Positions 17,420 to 25,748 of a stretch of DNA of 64,000 nucleotides are shown here, one piece after another (position 1 is the first letter of the stretch; every line of letters starts with the position of its first letter). A program made the translations under genes and the position numbers. Source of the stretch: Betaproteobacteria bacterium (GTDB taxonomy: Bacteria > Pseudomonadota > Gammaproteobacteria > Burkholderiales > Casimicrobiaceae); assembly GCA_013298695.1 (NCBI GenBank), contig JAAFIS010000001.1, forward strand, positions 248,001 to 312,000, given 5' to 3'. A model generated the notes under the pieces. It did not search any database and was not told where the DNA came from. It worked only from the letters and a program-made list of their open reading frames with translations.

Positions 17420-19402
17420 CTAACGCACCCACTGCATTTCCTCTTGCTTTGCCATCCATTCCGATTCGAGCGCGTCGATCTTTGACGCCAGCTCGCCGCG
17501 CTCCCGGGTTTTGTCGCCTAGGCTTGCAGCGTTCGCCTCTGAGTACGCGTTCTCCGACGATAGCCACGCATCGAGCGCGTCACGGGTCGTCGTGAGTTTT
17601 GCGAGTTCTTTCTCGATCACATCAATGCGCTTTTGTAGTGGCTTTCGCAAGTTTGCGAGGCGCTGCCGCTCTTCGGCATCCTCACGTTTTTCATCTTTGA
17701 CGGAAAGCGCTGGCGCAGCTTCCATCTTTGCTGGTTTGTCTTTAGCTGGTTTATCTTTGGTGGGTTTAGCGCGCTGCATGCGCAACCAATCGCGGTAATC
17801 ATCAAGATCGCCATCGAACGGTTTCACAGTGCTGTCCGCGACCAGCCACAACTCATCACAACACGCGCGCAGAATGTGTCGATCATGGGCAACGACGACG
17901 AGCGCGCCTTCGTAATCTTGTAGCGCAAGCGTTAACGCTTGCCGCATTTCCATATCAAGATGATTGGTAGGCTCGTCGAGCAACAGCAAATTCGGACGCT
18001 CATACACCAGCATCGCGAGCACCAATCGCGCGCGTTCACCACCCGAAAAAACGCCCACGGGTTCGCTCACACGATCACCGCGAAAATCAAAGCCGCCTAG
18101 AAAATTTCGTTGCTCTTGCTCGCGCGCTCGCGTGTAACCGCGTGTTTCCGAGAGCATTTTGTCGAGCTGATCGATGTGCCACATCGCGGATTCATCGTTA
18201 CGCAATTGTTCTAGCTGATGCTGCGCGAAATACGCAATTTTCAAATGCTGGCCTTCGATGCGCTCGCCCGTTCGCTCCTTGAGCGCACCCGCAATTGCCT
18301 TCACCAGCGTTGATTTCCCCGCACCGTTTTTTCCGAGCAAACCAATGCGCGAGCTCGGAAGCAGGGAAAACTTCACCTTCTCCAAAATATTCGTTTCGCC
18401 GTAACCGAGCGATACGTTGTCGAATTTCAACAACTGTCGCGGCTCGCCTTCAGGCTTACGAAACGAAAACGAAAATGGTGAATCCACATGCGCCGCCGAA
18501 ATCCGCTCCAGTTTTTCAAGCGCCTTCACGCGGCTCTGCGCTTGCGCCGCTTTCGTTGCTTTCGCTTTGAATCGCGTGATGAACGATTCCAGATGTTTGA
18601 TCGTGCGCTGCTGCTTTTCATACGCACCTTGTTGGACTTCTAACTCAACAGTGCGTTGCGTCTCAAAACTTTCGTAATTGCCGGTGTAGAGCTTTAATTT
18701 CGCGGGCGCTTTCGGATCGCTCGTATCGAAAAATAAAATCTGATCGGACACGCGATCAATGAAATCGCGATCATGGGTGATGACAAGGAGCGTGCCTGCA
18801 TAACGCGACAACCAATCCTCGATCCACAACACTGCATCAAGATCCAAGTGATTGGTTGGCTCGTCAAGCAACAACAAATCACTGCGACACATTAGCGCTT
18901 GCGCCAGGTTGAGTCGCATCCGCCAACCCCCCGAAAACTCAGCCACTGCGCGGCTTTGCATCTCATGCTCAAAGCCCAACCCTGCGAGCAATTCCGCAGC
19001 GCGCGCGGGCGCTGCGTAGCCGCCAATCGTGTCTAAATGCGAATACAAATGCGCAAGGATTTCGCCGTGTTTCAACGCGTCTGCGTTCGGGTGTTCGTTT
19101 TCAGCGGCGAGCTGCGCCTCCACTTCGCGCAACTCGACATCGCCATCCAGCGCGTATTCCAGCGCCGTTTTGTCACTCGGTGGCGTCTCCTGCGCCACGT
19201 GCGCTGTGACCCACCCGTTAGGCATCGAAATATCGCCTTTTTCTGGATGCAACAAACCGCGCAGCGCGGCGAACAGGGTCGACTTCCCAGCGCCGTTCGC
19301 CCCGACAATCCCGACGTGACGCCCTGGGTTAATGGTGATATTGGCGCGGTCGATGAGAACGGTCGTGGAGCGGGCAAGAGTGAGGTCGGTGAGACGGAGC
19401 AT
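17420..19402 (-). CDS. ABC-F family ATPase (YheS-like)
   Basis: 660 aa from the ATG at 19402, where the conserved MLRLTDLTLARS begins; an upstream in-frame ATG at 19465 would add 21 unrelated residues. Two ABC domains have no membrane part: Walker A GANGAGKST and GKNGAGKST, signatures FSGGWRMR and FSGGERAR, Walker B LLLLDEPTNHLD in both. The linker between them (EVQQGAYEKQQRTIKHLESFITRFKAK) is the P-site tRNA interaction motif region. The C-terminal 80 residues form a coiled coil (RKPLQKRIDVIEKELAK). ABC-F proteins act on the ribosome rather than in transport; length and tail resemble YheS. Confidence 0.88.
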   Translation of the reverse strand: MLRLTDLTLARSTTVLIDRANITINPGRHVGIVGANGAGKSTLFAALRGLLHPEKGDISMPNGWVTAHVAQETPPSDKTALEYALDGDVELREVEAQLAAENEHPNADALKHGEILAHLYSHLDTIGGYAAPARAAELLAGLGFEHEMQSRAVAEFSGGWRMRLNLAQALMCRSDLLLLDEPTNHLDLDAVLWIEDWLSRYAGTLLVITHDRDFIDRVSDQILFFDTSDPKAPAKLKLYTGNYESFETQRTVELEVQQGAYEKQQRTIKHLESFITRFKAKATKAAQAQSRVKALEKLERISAAHVDSPFSFSFRKPEGEPRQLLKFDNVSLGYGETNILEKVKFSLLPSSRIGLLGKNGAGKSTLVKAIAGALKERTGERIEGQHLKIAYFAQHQLEQLRNDESAMWHIDQLDKMLSETRGYTRAREQEQRNFLGGFDFRGDRVSEPVGVFSGGERARLVLAMLVYERPNLLLLDEPTNHLDMEMRQALTLALQDYEGALVVVAHDRHILRACCDELWLVADSTVKPFDGDLDDYRDWLRMQRAKPTKDKPAKDKPAKMEAAPALSVKDEKREDAEERQRLANLRKPLQKRIDVIEKELAKLTTTRDALDAWLSSENAYSEANAASLGDKTRERGELASKIDALESEWMAKQEEMQWVR

Positions 19403-19494
19403 GAATGAATTTTGCCTTGAAGTGCGAACGCACCAATAAATGCAACTTACGCATGACTCGCGCAATCGCGCGCATCCGCCACTAAGATCACATC

Positions 19495-20091
19495 ATGCAT
19501 CTAGCCATTCTTACCTTCGACGGCTTCAACGAACTCGATTCATTCGTTGCGCTGGGCGTGCTCAATCGCGTGAAAAAACCCGATTGGCGCGTCTCCATCT
19601 GCTGCCCTACCGAGACCGTCACCTCGATGAACGGTGTCACGATTAGCGCGCAGTCCCGTATCGATTCCGTCGAAACAGCCGATGCCGTACTCGTCGGCAG
19701 TGGCATCAAAACGCGCGATGTCGCCAATGATGCTTCGATCATGAGCCGACTAAAGCTCGATCCATCCCGGCAACTCATCGGAGCGCAATGCTCAGGCACC
19801 TTGCTCCTCGCGAAGCTGGGTTTACTCAGCGGTGTTCCGGCATGCACCGACTTAACCACGAAACCCTGGGTGCAAGAAGCGGGGCTTGAGGTGTTGAATC
19901 AACCGTTCTTCGCCAAAGGCAACGTCGCAACCGCCGGTGGCTGTTTTTCCGCGCCGTATCTTGCCGCGTGGTTCATTGCGCGATTACACGGCTTCGAAGC
20001 TGCGCGCGACGCGCTTCACTACGTTGCGCCGGTTGGTGATAAGGAAAGTTATGTTGAGCGGGCGATGGGGAATGTTGAGCTGTATTTGTGA
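19495..20091 (+). CDS. DJ-1/PfpI family protein
   Basis: 198 aa. The N-terminal AILTFDGFNELDSFVALGVLNRV and nucleophile-elbow IGAQCSGTLLLAKLGLL (Cys about 101) are typical of the DJ-1/PfpI superfamily; the later segment TAGGCFSAPYLAAWFIARLHG completes the fold. Members include deglycase-like, isonitrile hydratase-like and regulatory proteins. This one lacks an attached AraC HTH domain. Divergent from the ABC-F gene with 92 bp between starts. Substrate unknown. Confidence 0.75.
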   Translation: MHLAILTFDGFNELDSFVALGVLNRVKKPDWRVSICCPTETVTSMNGVTISAQSRIDSVETADAVLVGSGIKTRDVANDASIMSRLKLDPSRQLIGAQCSGTLLLAKLGLLSGVPACTDLTTKPWVQEAGLEVLNQPFFAKGNVATAGGCFSAPYLAAWFIARLHGFEAARDALHYVAPVGDKESYVERAMGNVELYL

Positions 20092-20096
20092 GGTAT

Positions 20097-20212
20097 GTAG
20101 CCCGGATGCTCGCATCCGGGTTTCGGTAAACGTATCGCGAAGCGATCAAGTTCTCTCTCGGCATAGCCGCTTCCACAGTTTTGAGAGACCCGGATGCGAG
20201 CATCCGGGCTAC
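20097..20212. repeat. Inverted pair of GTAGCCCGGATG repeats
   Basis: The 25-bp arm at 20097-20121 (GTAGCCCGGATGCTCGCATC...) is repeated in exact reverse complement at 20188-20212. Each arm is itself a hairpin (CCCGGATG-CT-CGCATCCGGG). The spacer is 66 bp. This is a widespread REP-type extragenic element. It starts just after the PfpI stop and ends at the broken LRV gene. Confidence 0.75.
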
Positions 20213-20227
20213 GCACAGAGTTTGTAA

Positions 20228-20776
20228 GAATTAAGTACGTTCAACGATCCAAAACGCCAAAGCGATCTCGCGCGAGATCCGACGACGTCTTCCGAAAATC
20301 TTTGTTGGCTGGCAAAGTCTGAGCACGTTTTTGTTCGCGAACTCGTCGCGGCGCATCCGAACTCAGATGCGGACGTCTTGCAAAGCATGATTCAGACCGA
20401 ACTACGCACCTAAACTGATTTGCGAATCGCTCTCGCCATGTTGGGAAACAGATCGCTGCCGCTGGAAATCGGCGATCAACTGGCCTCGACAATTTGTGAT
20501 GCGGCCTCGCAACTGAATCCACGGGACAGTTTTTATGGCATGGCTGCCGTTGACGCATTGTTCTCTAGTAGATGCGTACCGATTAACTCGCTGATTCGCG
20601 TCGTGAAAACAAGTATTTTTCCCAAGCACCTCAGATCGCGAGTTGCAACTCCAAATACTCCGAACGAGGTTCTTCAGGAATTGCTCAACGATGTGAGCGA
20701 AGCTGTTCGAAAGCGCGCGAAAAAAGCGATCGATTCCTGTGCTGTCGCAGGCAATACTCAAACGTCAAACTCATAG
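20228..20776 (+). pseudogene. Broken LRV-repeat protein gene
   Basis: The plus frame is open from 20228 with no plausible start. It encodes LARDPTTSSENLCWLAKSE / HPNSDADVLQSM, meets TAA at 20411, then continues in the same frame (RIALAMLGNRSLPLEIGDQ ... ATPNTPNEVLQELLND ... VRKRAKKAID) to a stop at 20776. The recurring pattern xNPxTPxExLxxLAxDxxxxVR is that of leucine-rich-repeat-variant or HEAT-like repeats. The missing 5' end lies exactly where the GTAGCCCGGATG repeat pair sits, and one in-frame stop interrupts the rest, so I call it a decayed gene. Its 3' end overlaps the exoA stop by 19 bp. A short functional protein starting at the TTG at 20420 cannot be fully excluded. Confidence 0.55.
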
Positions 20777-21531
20777 TCGATGATAAGCGGCGCATGATCC
20801 GAAAACTTCTCTTCCAAATAAATCGTCGCCTTCTTCGCGGTCGCCGCAATCCCCGGCGTCGCAATCTGATAATCCAATCGCCATCCTACGTTGTTGGCGT
20901 AGGCGTTGCCGCGATTGCTCCACCAGGTGTATTGCTCGGGGCGCGGATCAAGCGCGCGATGCACGTCGACGAATCCGATTTCATCGAACACATGCGTGAG
21001 CCACGCGCGCTCATGCGGGAGGAACCCTGAATTTTTTTGGTTTGACCGCCAATTTTTGAGATCAATTTCTTTGTGCGCGATGTTGAAGTCACCGCAGATG
21101 ACGACTTCTTTGCCGCGTTTGCGCAGCGCTTTTAGATGGTTTGGGAACGCGCTTAAAAATCGATCCTTGCTGGCTTGACGCTCCGGGCCTGCAGCCCCGG
21201 AAGGCAGATACAACGAGATCACCGCGACGCTGCCGAAGTCCGCCTCCAAGTACCTGCCTTCGCGATCAAATTCTTCGACACCGATGCCACGCGTAATTTT
21301 CGCGGTGTGAGGCGTCCATAAACCCGTGCCTGCGTAGCCTTTTTTCTCGGCCGCATAAAAATGGCCGGTCGCTTTTTTTACTTTTCTCAGCTCTTCAGGT
21401 ATGTCGTCGACGTTTGCCTTAAGTTCCTGCAGGCAGAATACGTCCCATGAACGTAGCTTCTTCATCCAGTCGGCTAGACCTTTGCTGTGCGCCGATCGCA
21501 CTCCATTCGCGTTAAGCGTCACAATACGCAT
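20758..21531 (-). CDS. xth: Exodeoxyribonuclease III
   Basis: 257 aa from the ATG at 21531, where the family start RIVTLNANGVRSA begins. The catalytic Glu lies in LQELKA, the Asp/Asn pair in VICGDFNIAHKEID, and the C-terminal catalytic set in WRLDYQIAT and FSDHAPLIIDY. These are the AP-endonuclease/exonuclease III family motifs with a magnesium site. It cleaves at abasic sites and degrades 3' ends in base excision repair. It is divergent from pyrE (70 bp between starts), a pairing common in this group. Confidence 0.93.
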   Translation of the reverse strand: MRIVTLNANGVRSAHSKGLADWMKKLRSWDVFCLQELKANVDDIPEELRKVKKATGHFYAAEKKGYAGTGLWTPHTAKITRGIGVEEFDREGRYLEADFGSVAVISLYLPSGAAGPERQASKDRFLSAFPNHLKALRKRGKEVVICGDFNIAHKEIDLKNWRSNQKNSGFLPHERAWLTHVFDEIGFVDVHRALDPRPEQYTWWSNRGNAYANNVGWRLDYQIATPGIAATAKKATIYLEEKFSDHAPLIIDYEFDV

Positions 21532-21601
21532 GGGATTGTCCTGTGCAACCGGATAATCCTCCATTTTCCACGACAGGCGCATTTTTTGCGTATTTCGCCG
21601 A

Positions 21602-22252
21602 ATGACCTCCGATACTGACTTCCGCCAACAGTTTTTGAACTTCGCGCTTTCCTGCGAAGCGCTCCGTTTTGGCGAGTTCAAAACTAAATCGGGGCGACTG
21701 TCTCCGTACTTTTTCAATAGCGGCCAATTCAACACGGGCGAGGCGCTGGGAGCGCTTGGCGGCTATTTCGCACAGGCGCTGCTTGCTGCGAAGGTGCCGT
21801 TCGATATGGTGTTTGGGCCAGCGTACAAAGGGATCACGTTGGTGTCTGCGCTTGCCATCGCACTTGCCGAAAAAGGGCACAACACGCCTTTTTCGCACGA
21901 CCGAAAAGAGGCAAAAGATCACGGCGAAGGCGGTTTGATTGTGGGCGCGCCGCTCAAAGGCCGGGTGGTGATTGTTGATGACGTAATCACCGATGGCGCG
22001 GCAAAACGTGCTTCGATTGAGTTGATTCGATCGCATGGCGCTACGCCCGCCGCCGTGCTCATCATGGTCGACCGCATGGAACGCGGCACCGGCAGCAAAT
22101 CGGCCGTGCAAGAACTCGAAGCCGATTACGGCATTCCTGTGATTGCGATTGCGACGCTTAACGACGTAATGAAGCTAGTGGCGGACAACGCAGCGCTGTC
22201 GCAGTATCAATCAAAAATTGATGCGTACCGAGGTCAATATGGCGTTCAGTAA
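21602..22252 (+). CDS. pyrE: Orotate phosphoribosyltransferase
   Basis: 216 aa. N-terminal FALSCEALRFGEFKTKSGRLSPYFFNSGQF, substrate loop region FGPAYKGITL, PRPP-binding motif VVIVDDVITDGAA (about residues 121-133), and the flexible loop with SHDRKEAKDHGEGG. It joins orotate to PRPP to form orotidylate in pyrimidine synthesis. The DUF4124 gene begins inside its last codons. Confidence 0.95.
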   Translation: MTSDTDFRQQFLNFALSCEALRFGEFKTKSGRLSPYFFNSGQFNTGEALGALGGYFAQALLAAKVPFDMVFGPAYKGITLVSALAIALAEKGHNTPFSHDRKEAKDHGEGGLIVGAPLKGRVVIVDDVITDGAAKRASIELIRSHGATPAAVLIMVDRMERGTGSKSAVQELEADYGIPVIAIATLNDVMKLVADNAALSQYQSKIDAYRGQYGVQ

Positions 22253-22928
22253 TTCACCTTGGTGCCTCGCGATGAGCGTGTCGTTTGCATTTGCCACAGC
22301 GGCCGCTATTTCGTCGTCATCGCACGCGCAACTGTACAAATGGACTGACGAAAACGGCAAAGTTCATTACAGCGATTCGGTACCGCCGTCAGCGGTGGAT
22401 CGTGCGCGAAAAGAAATGAGCGAATCTGGGACCGTTCGCAAACAGATTGACCGCGCCCTCACCCCGGAGGAGCGCCGCGTTGCAGCGGAAAAAGCGGCCG
22501 AGGCCGATCGGGCGCGCATCGCGCGCGAGGATGCAGAGCGCAAAGACAAAGCGTTGCTGGCGTCGTTCACTTCGATTGAGGAATATGATCGAGTGCGGGC
22601 GCGTGAAGTCGCTCAATTGCAAGCCGAGAGTACTTCATTCGAGAACCGAATTTATGTGATGCAAACTCAGCGTTCGGAGCTCAACAAAGTCGCGCCGGAG
22701 AAAGCGAAACCCGGCGTTAAGGCTCGTGCCGATGCCGAAAAAGAAGAACTCAACACGCGCATTTCTGACATGACACGCGATCGAGACATAGCGCTTAAGA
22801 ATCTGATCGCCACGAAAGAGCGTTTGCGGCTTGAACGCGAACTCATCGTGCGCTTGTTCGCCGAGCAAGCGGCAAGCAACGCGAAAGCAACAGAAAAGCC
22901 GGTGACACTCAAAAAAAACGCCAAATAA
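22239..22928 (+). CDS. DUF4124 exported coiled-coil protein
   Basis: 229 aa from the ATG at 22239, which has GAGGT upstream and overlaps pyrE by 14 bp. A signal peptide ends near SSSHA (about 31), followed by the DUF4124 motif QLYKWTDENGKVHYSDSVPP (about 32-51). The remainder is charged and helical, with EERRVAAEKAAEADRARIAREDAER and a second coiled coil to the C-terminus. Periplasmic by prediction. DUF4124 modules are widespread in proteobacteria without assigned function. Confidence 0.75.
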   Translation: MAFSNSPWCLAMSVSFAFATAAAISSSSHAQLYKWTDENGKVHYSDSVPPSAVDRARKEMSESGTVRKQIDRALTPEERRVAAEKAAEADRARIAREDAERKDKALLASFTSIEEYDRVRAREVAQLQAESTSFENRIYVMQTQRSELNKVAPEKAKPGVKARADAEKEELNTRISDMTRDRDIALKNLIATKERLRLERELIVRLFAEQAASNAKATEKPVTLKKNAK

Positions 22929-22970
22929 AACGGCTTTTTCTCCATTTTCAACTTACGCCTAATTTCGTGT

Positions 22971-22995
22971 TGCCGCCTAAGCTAATTGGGCGGTA
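22971..22995. repeat. Family P palindrome
   Basis: TGCCGCCTAA-GC-TAATTGGGCGGTA, an imperfect palindrome of the CGCCCAATT type, in the 218-bp gap before gshB. The gap otherwise shows no gene. It may also help end transcription from the DUF4124 gene. Confidence 0.45.
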
Positions 22996-23146
22996 AATGC
23001 GCGAGCCAAACTTGGTTTCGCAAGAACCCGTCGTAGACGTATCGATAAATTTCAGCCGTTCGCCGTGCTCACCCATTATTCCCGGCCGCCAACGGATTGA
23101 GCCGTATCGAGAGACGACGTAGGTCTGCGCGCGTTATTCTTCGCTC

Positions 23147-24112
23147 ATGGATATCGCATTTCACGTCGATCCGCTCGACAAACTCAAAGCTTACAAAGAC
23201 TCTTCAGTGGCCATGATGCGTGCTGCCGCGCAGCGTGGGCATTCGGTTTACGCCATTGAGCCCGGAAACGTGTTTTCGCGTGGCGGCGTAGTGCAAGCCT
23301 TCGCGAAACGATTAACGCTTTCCATCACCGACGATGATCGCGACCAGACGCCAGGTTGGTACACCGGCAGTGACGTGGAATTGCGACCTCTGAAGTCGTT
23401 TGCCGCCGTGATTGAGCGCAAAGATCCGCCGTTCAACATGGAATACGTCTATCACACGTATTTGTTCGAACGCGCTTGCGACGAGGGCGCTCGCGTATTC
23501 AATTCGCCGCGCGCCATTCGCGATAACAACGAAAAAATGGCGATCTTGAAACACGCCGACATGATTACACCGACGATCGTTACGCGATCGACCGCCGTGT
23601 TGAGAGCCTTCGTTGAGGAGCATAAAGACGCCATTTTCAAACCGCTGGACGGGATGGGCGGGAGCGGCATTTTCCGCGTGCGCGAAGGTGACCCGAATGT
23701 GAACGTGATCATCGAAACGCTGACTTCGCTCAACACCCAATCGATCATGGCGCAACGCTACTTGCCAGAAATTCTCGACGGTGACAAACGCATATTGTTG
23801 ATTGGCGGTGAAGTGGTCCCATACGCGCTGGCTCGAATCCCGATGATCGGCGAAACGCGCGGCAATATGGCAGCGGGCGGAAAACCGGTCGCGCGACCGC
23901 TTTCAGATTCAGACAAGAAAATCGCTGAAACGATGGCGGCGCGGGTGTGGAAAGAAGGCTTGTTTCTCGTTGGGCTAGACGTGATCGGCGATAAAGTCAC
24001 CGAGATCAACGTCACCAGCCCGACTGGCTTCGTTGAGATCACCCAGCAAACCGGATTGGACGTCGCGGCGTTGTTTATTCGGAAACTTGAACAAGTGCTC
24101 CACACGCATTGA
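23147..24112 (+). CDS. gshB: Glutathione synthetase
   Basis: 321 aa ATP-grasp enzyme. The N-terminal AFHVDPLDKLKAYKDSSVAMMRAAAQRGH is the typical GshB start; the ATP-grasp core holds FKPLDGMGGSGIFRV (about residues 162-176), DKRILLIGGEVV, and the metal-binding VTEINVTSPTGFVEI near the end. It adds glycine to gamma-glutamylcysteine in the cytoplasm. The order gshB, PTS EIIA, HPr is conserved in betaproteobacteria. gshA is not in the window. Confidence 0.95.
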   Translation: MDIAFHVDPLDKLKAYKDSSVAMMRAAAQRGHSVYAIEPGNVFSRGGVVQAFAKRLTLSITDDDRDQTPGWYTGSDVELRPLKSFAAVIERKDPPFNMEYVYHTYLFERACDEGARVFNSPRAIRDNNEKMAILKHADMITPTIVTRSTAVLRAFVEEHKDAIFKPLDGMGGSGIFRVREGDPNVNVIIETLTSLNTQSIMAQRYLPEILDGDKRILLIGGEVVPYALARIPMIGETRGNMAAGGKPVARPLSDSDKKIAETMAARVWKEGLFLVGLDVIGDKVTEINVTSPTGFVEITQQTGLDVAALFIRKLEQVLHTH

Positions 24113-24227
24113 ACCATTTGTTGCGCACCGCAACATTGACTTTGCTACTATCTCGCACCAGTTTGACGCGGCGTAAGATCGTGCAACGCTCACTAGGGAG
24201 TGAGTCGGCGAGGGAAAGGTCAATCTT

Positions 24228-24683
24228 GTGATCGGTGTTTTGATCATTGCGCACGGCAATTTAGGCGACGCACTCATCGGGTGCATGACGCACGTTCTCG
24301 GTCGCCGTCCGGAATCTATTGCTTCGCTCGCGGTGGCGGCTGGCGATTCGCCACGCGACCTCGTACCCGTGGCCAAACGGATGATTGAGTCGCTCGACGA
24401 TGGTGATGGCGTTTTGCTGATTACCGATATTTTCGGCGCATCTCCCGCCAACCTTGCCGCTAAGCTCATCTCGCCAGGCCGCATTGAAGCGGTGGCAGGC
24501 GGCAATGTGCCGATGCTGGTGCGGGCGATGACCTATCGAGGCAAAGGTATGGAAATGCTGCTGAAACGCGTGGTCGCGGGCGGCTGCGAAGGCGTATTTC
24601 ACATGGAAGCTGATCCGATCATCGGGCCTTGCGTTGCGAAGTCGAGCGCGAACGAGGGCATTCCGGCAATGAATCGTCATTGA
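24228..24683 (+). CDS. PTS EIIA component, mannose/sorbose type
   Basis: 151 aa. GVLIIAHGNLGDALI places the phosphorylated His at about residue 9, and DGDGVLLITDIFGASPANLA is the second family motif. There are no IIB, IIC or IID domains, so it is a stand-alone regulatory EIIA as in the PTS-Ntr-like branch of betaproteobacteria rather than a sugar importer part. It would receive phosphate from the HPr encoded next (51 bp downstream). Confidence 0.85.
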   Translation: MIGVLIIAHGNLGDALIGCMTHVLGRRPESIASLAVAAGDSPRDLVPVAKRMIESLDDGDGVLLITDIFGASPANLAAKLISPGRIEAVAGGNVPMLVRAMTYRGKGMEMLLKRVVAGGCEGVFHMEADPIIGPCVAKSSANEGIPAMNRH

Positions 24684-24734
24684 GGTTAGCGACGCAACTA
24701 TTACTCACAATTTCACTCGGGGCGAGAACAGAGC

Positions 24735-25004
24735 ATGCAGCGGCGAGACATCGAAATCATCAACAAGCTCGGACTGCACGCGCGCGCCTCCGCGAAGCTC
24801 ACGCAGCTCGCCACCAGTTTTAAGTGCGAAGTCAATCTCGAGCGCAATGGTCGCCGTGTAAACGCGAAAAGCATCATGGGCGTGATGATGCTCGCCGCGG
24901 GCAAAGGCACGACGATTGCCATTGAAACTGACGGCGATGACGAAAGCGCCGCAATGGACGGCGTCGTTTCGCTCATCAACGACAAGTTTGGCGAAGGCGA
25001 ATAA
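24735..25004 (+). CDS. ptsH: Phosphocarrier protein HPr
   Basis: 89 aa. The site NKLGLHARASAKL contains the His phosphorylated by enzyme I (about residue 16), and NAKSIMGVMMLAAGKG contains the regulatory Ser segment. It normally passes phosphate from enzyme I to the EIIA encoded just upstream. The expected ptsI gene does not follow; the next gene is yajC. Confidence 0.93.
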   Translation: MQRRDIEIINKLGLHARASAKLTQLATSFKCEVNLERNGRRVNAKSIMGVMMLAAGKGTTIAIETDGDDESAAMDGVVSLINDKFGEGE

Positions 25005-25084
25005 ACGAGTCGTAATTTTTCGTGGAGCGAGGTGACTTCAGCCCGCTGAATCACCAACAGCTTCGCCCGCAGACGCTCTGTCTT

Positions 25085-25148
25085 ATTGGGCGATACGATG
25101 TTTTTGTAAGAATATCGAATTGGTATCCAGATTGTTGGATCACCCAAT
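25085..25148. repeat. Inverted repeat between ptsH and yajC (family P-like ends)
   Basis: ATTGGGCGAT (25085-25094) and ATCACCCAAT (25139-25148) are inverted with one mismatch across a 44-bp spacer. The left end continues ACGATG, like the GATACGACG seen beside other family members. The 252-bp gap has no coding signal and no trace of ptsI. Confidence 0.45.
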
Positions 25149-25256
25149 CTTTTCGAAGCGCCGCACCCTAAGTTTAATCGCGGAAAACCCGCTAGCCGCC
25201 TCTGTCGAAACCGATAGAATTGCGGGTTAACTTTATGACTTGTTTGGGAAATTTCC

Positions 25257-25577
25257 ATGATTGGAACGGCGCACGCGCAATCCTTCGGTAGTGGTTCTGG
25301 CAGCGAATTTTTGTCTTTGTTGCCGATGATCGGCATCTTTGTTGTTTTCTACTTTCTGCTAATCCGCCCACAGCAAAAGCGCGCGAAAGAGCAAAAAGCC
25401 ATGCTTGAAGCGCTGCAAAAGGGCGACGAATGCGTCACCGCAGGCGGCATCGTCGGCAAAGTAACCAAGCTCGACGAAAACTACGTCACCTTGCAAGTTT
25501 CAGGCGGTACGGAAATCAATTTCCAGCGTAACGCAATCACGGCACTTCTACCCAAGGGCTCGCTCAAAGCTATCTAG
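25257..25577 (+). CDS. yajC: Sec translocon accessory subunit YajC
   Basis: 106 aa single-pass inner-membrane protein. The helix MIGIFVVFYFLLIRPQQKRAKEQ (about 23-45) carries the characteristic RPQQKR boundary, followed by GDECVTAGGIVGKV and a soluble tail. YajC associates with SecDF. secD follows after a 171-bp gap filled mostly by a REP-type inverted repeat. Confidence 0.93.
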   Translation: MIGTAHAQSFGSGSGSEFLSLLPMIGIFVVFYFLLIRPQQKRAKEQKAMLEALQKGDECVTAGGIVGKVTKLDENYVTLQVSGGTEINFQRNAITALLPKGSLKAI

Positions 25578-25582
25578 CGAGC

Positions 25583-25654
25583 TGTAGGAGCGGCTGTGCC
25601 GCGATAAATCTTTGCCGCCGCGTAGCGGATGATCGCGGTAAAGCCGCTCCTACA
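25583..25654. repeat. GTAGGAGCGGC REP-type inverted repeat
   Basis: TGTAGGAGCGGCTGTGCCGCGAT (25583 onward, about 23 bp) faces ATCGCGGTAAAGCCGCTCCTACA (25632-25654), with an internal small hairpin between. This is a repeat type common in several proteobacteria. It starts six bases after the yajC stop, inside a predicted operon. A second, degenerate copy lies at 62123-62186. Confidence 0.75.
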
Positions 25655-25748
25655 AACTCATTCATTTTCAACCGGCTTCGAAACTCGAAGCATTGAAATC
25701 TCCAAATGACATCCCACGTCGATTGAGAGTTTCGTTTTAGGATTCGCT

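Noticed and set aside
19403-19465. 21-residue extension of the ABC-F ATPase
   Set aside because: Cys-rich, unlike the family; conserved start is MLRLTDL at 19402.
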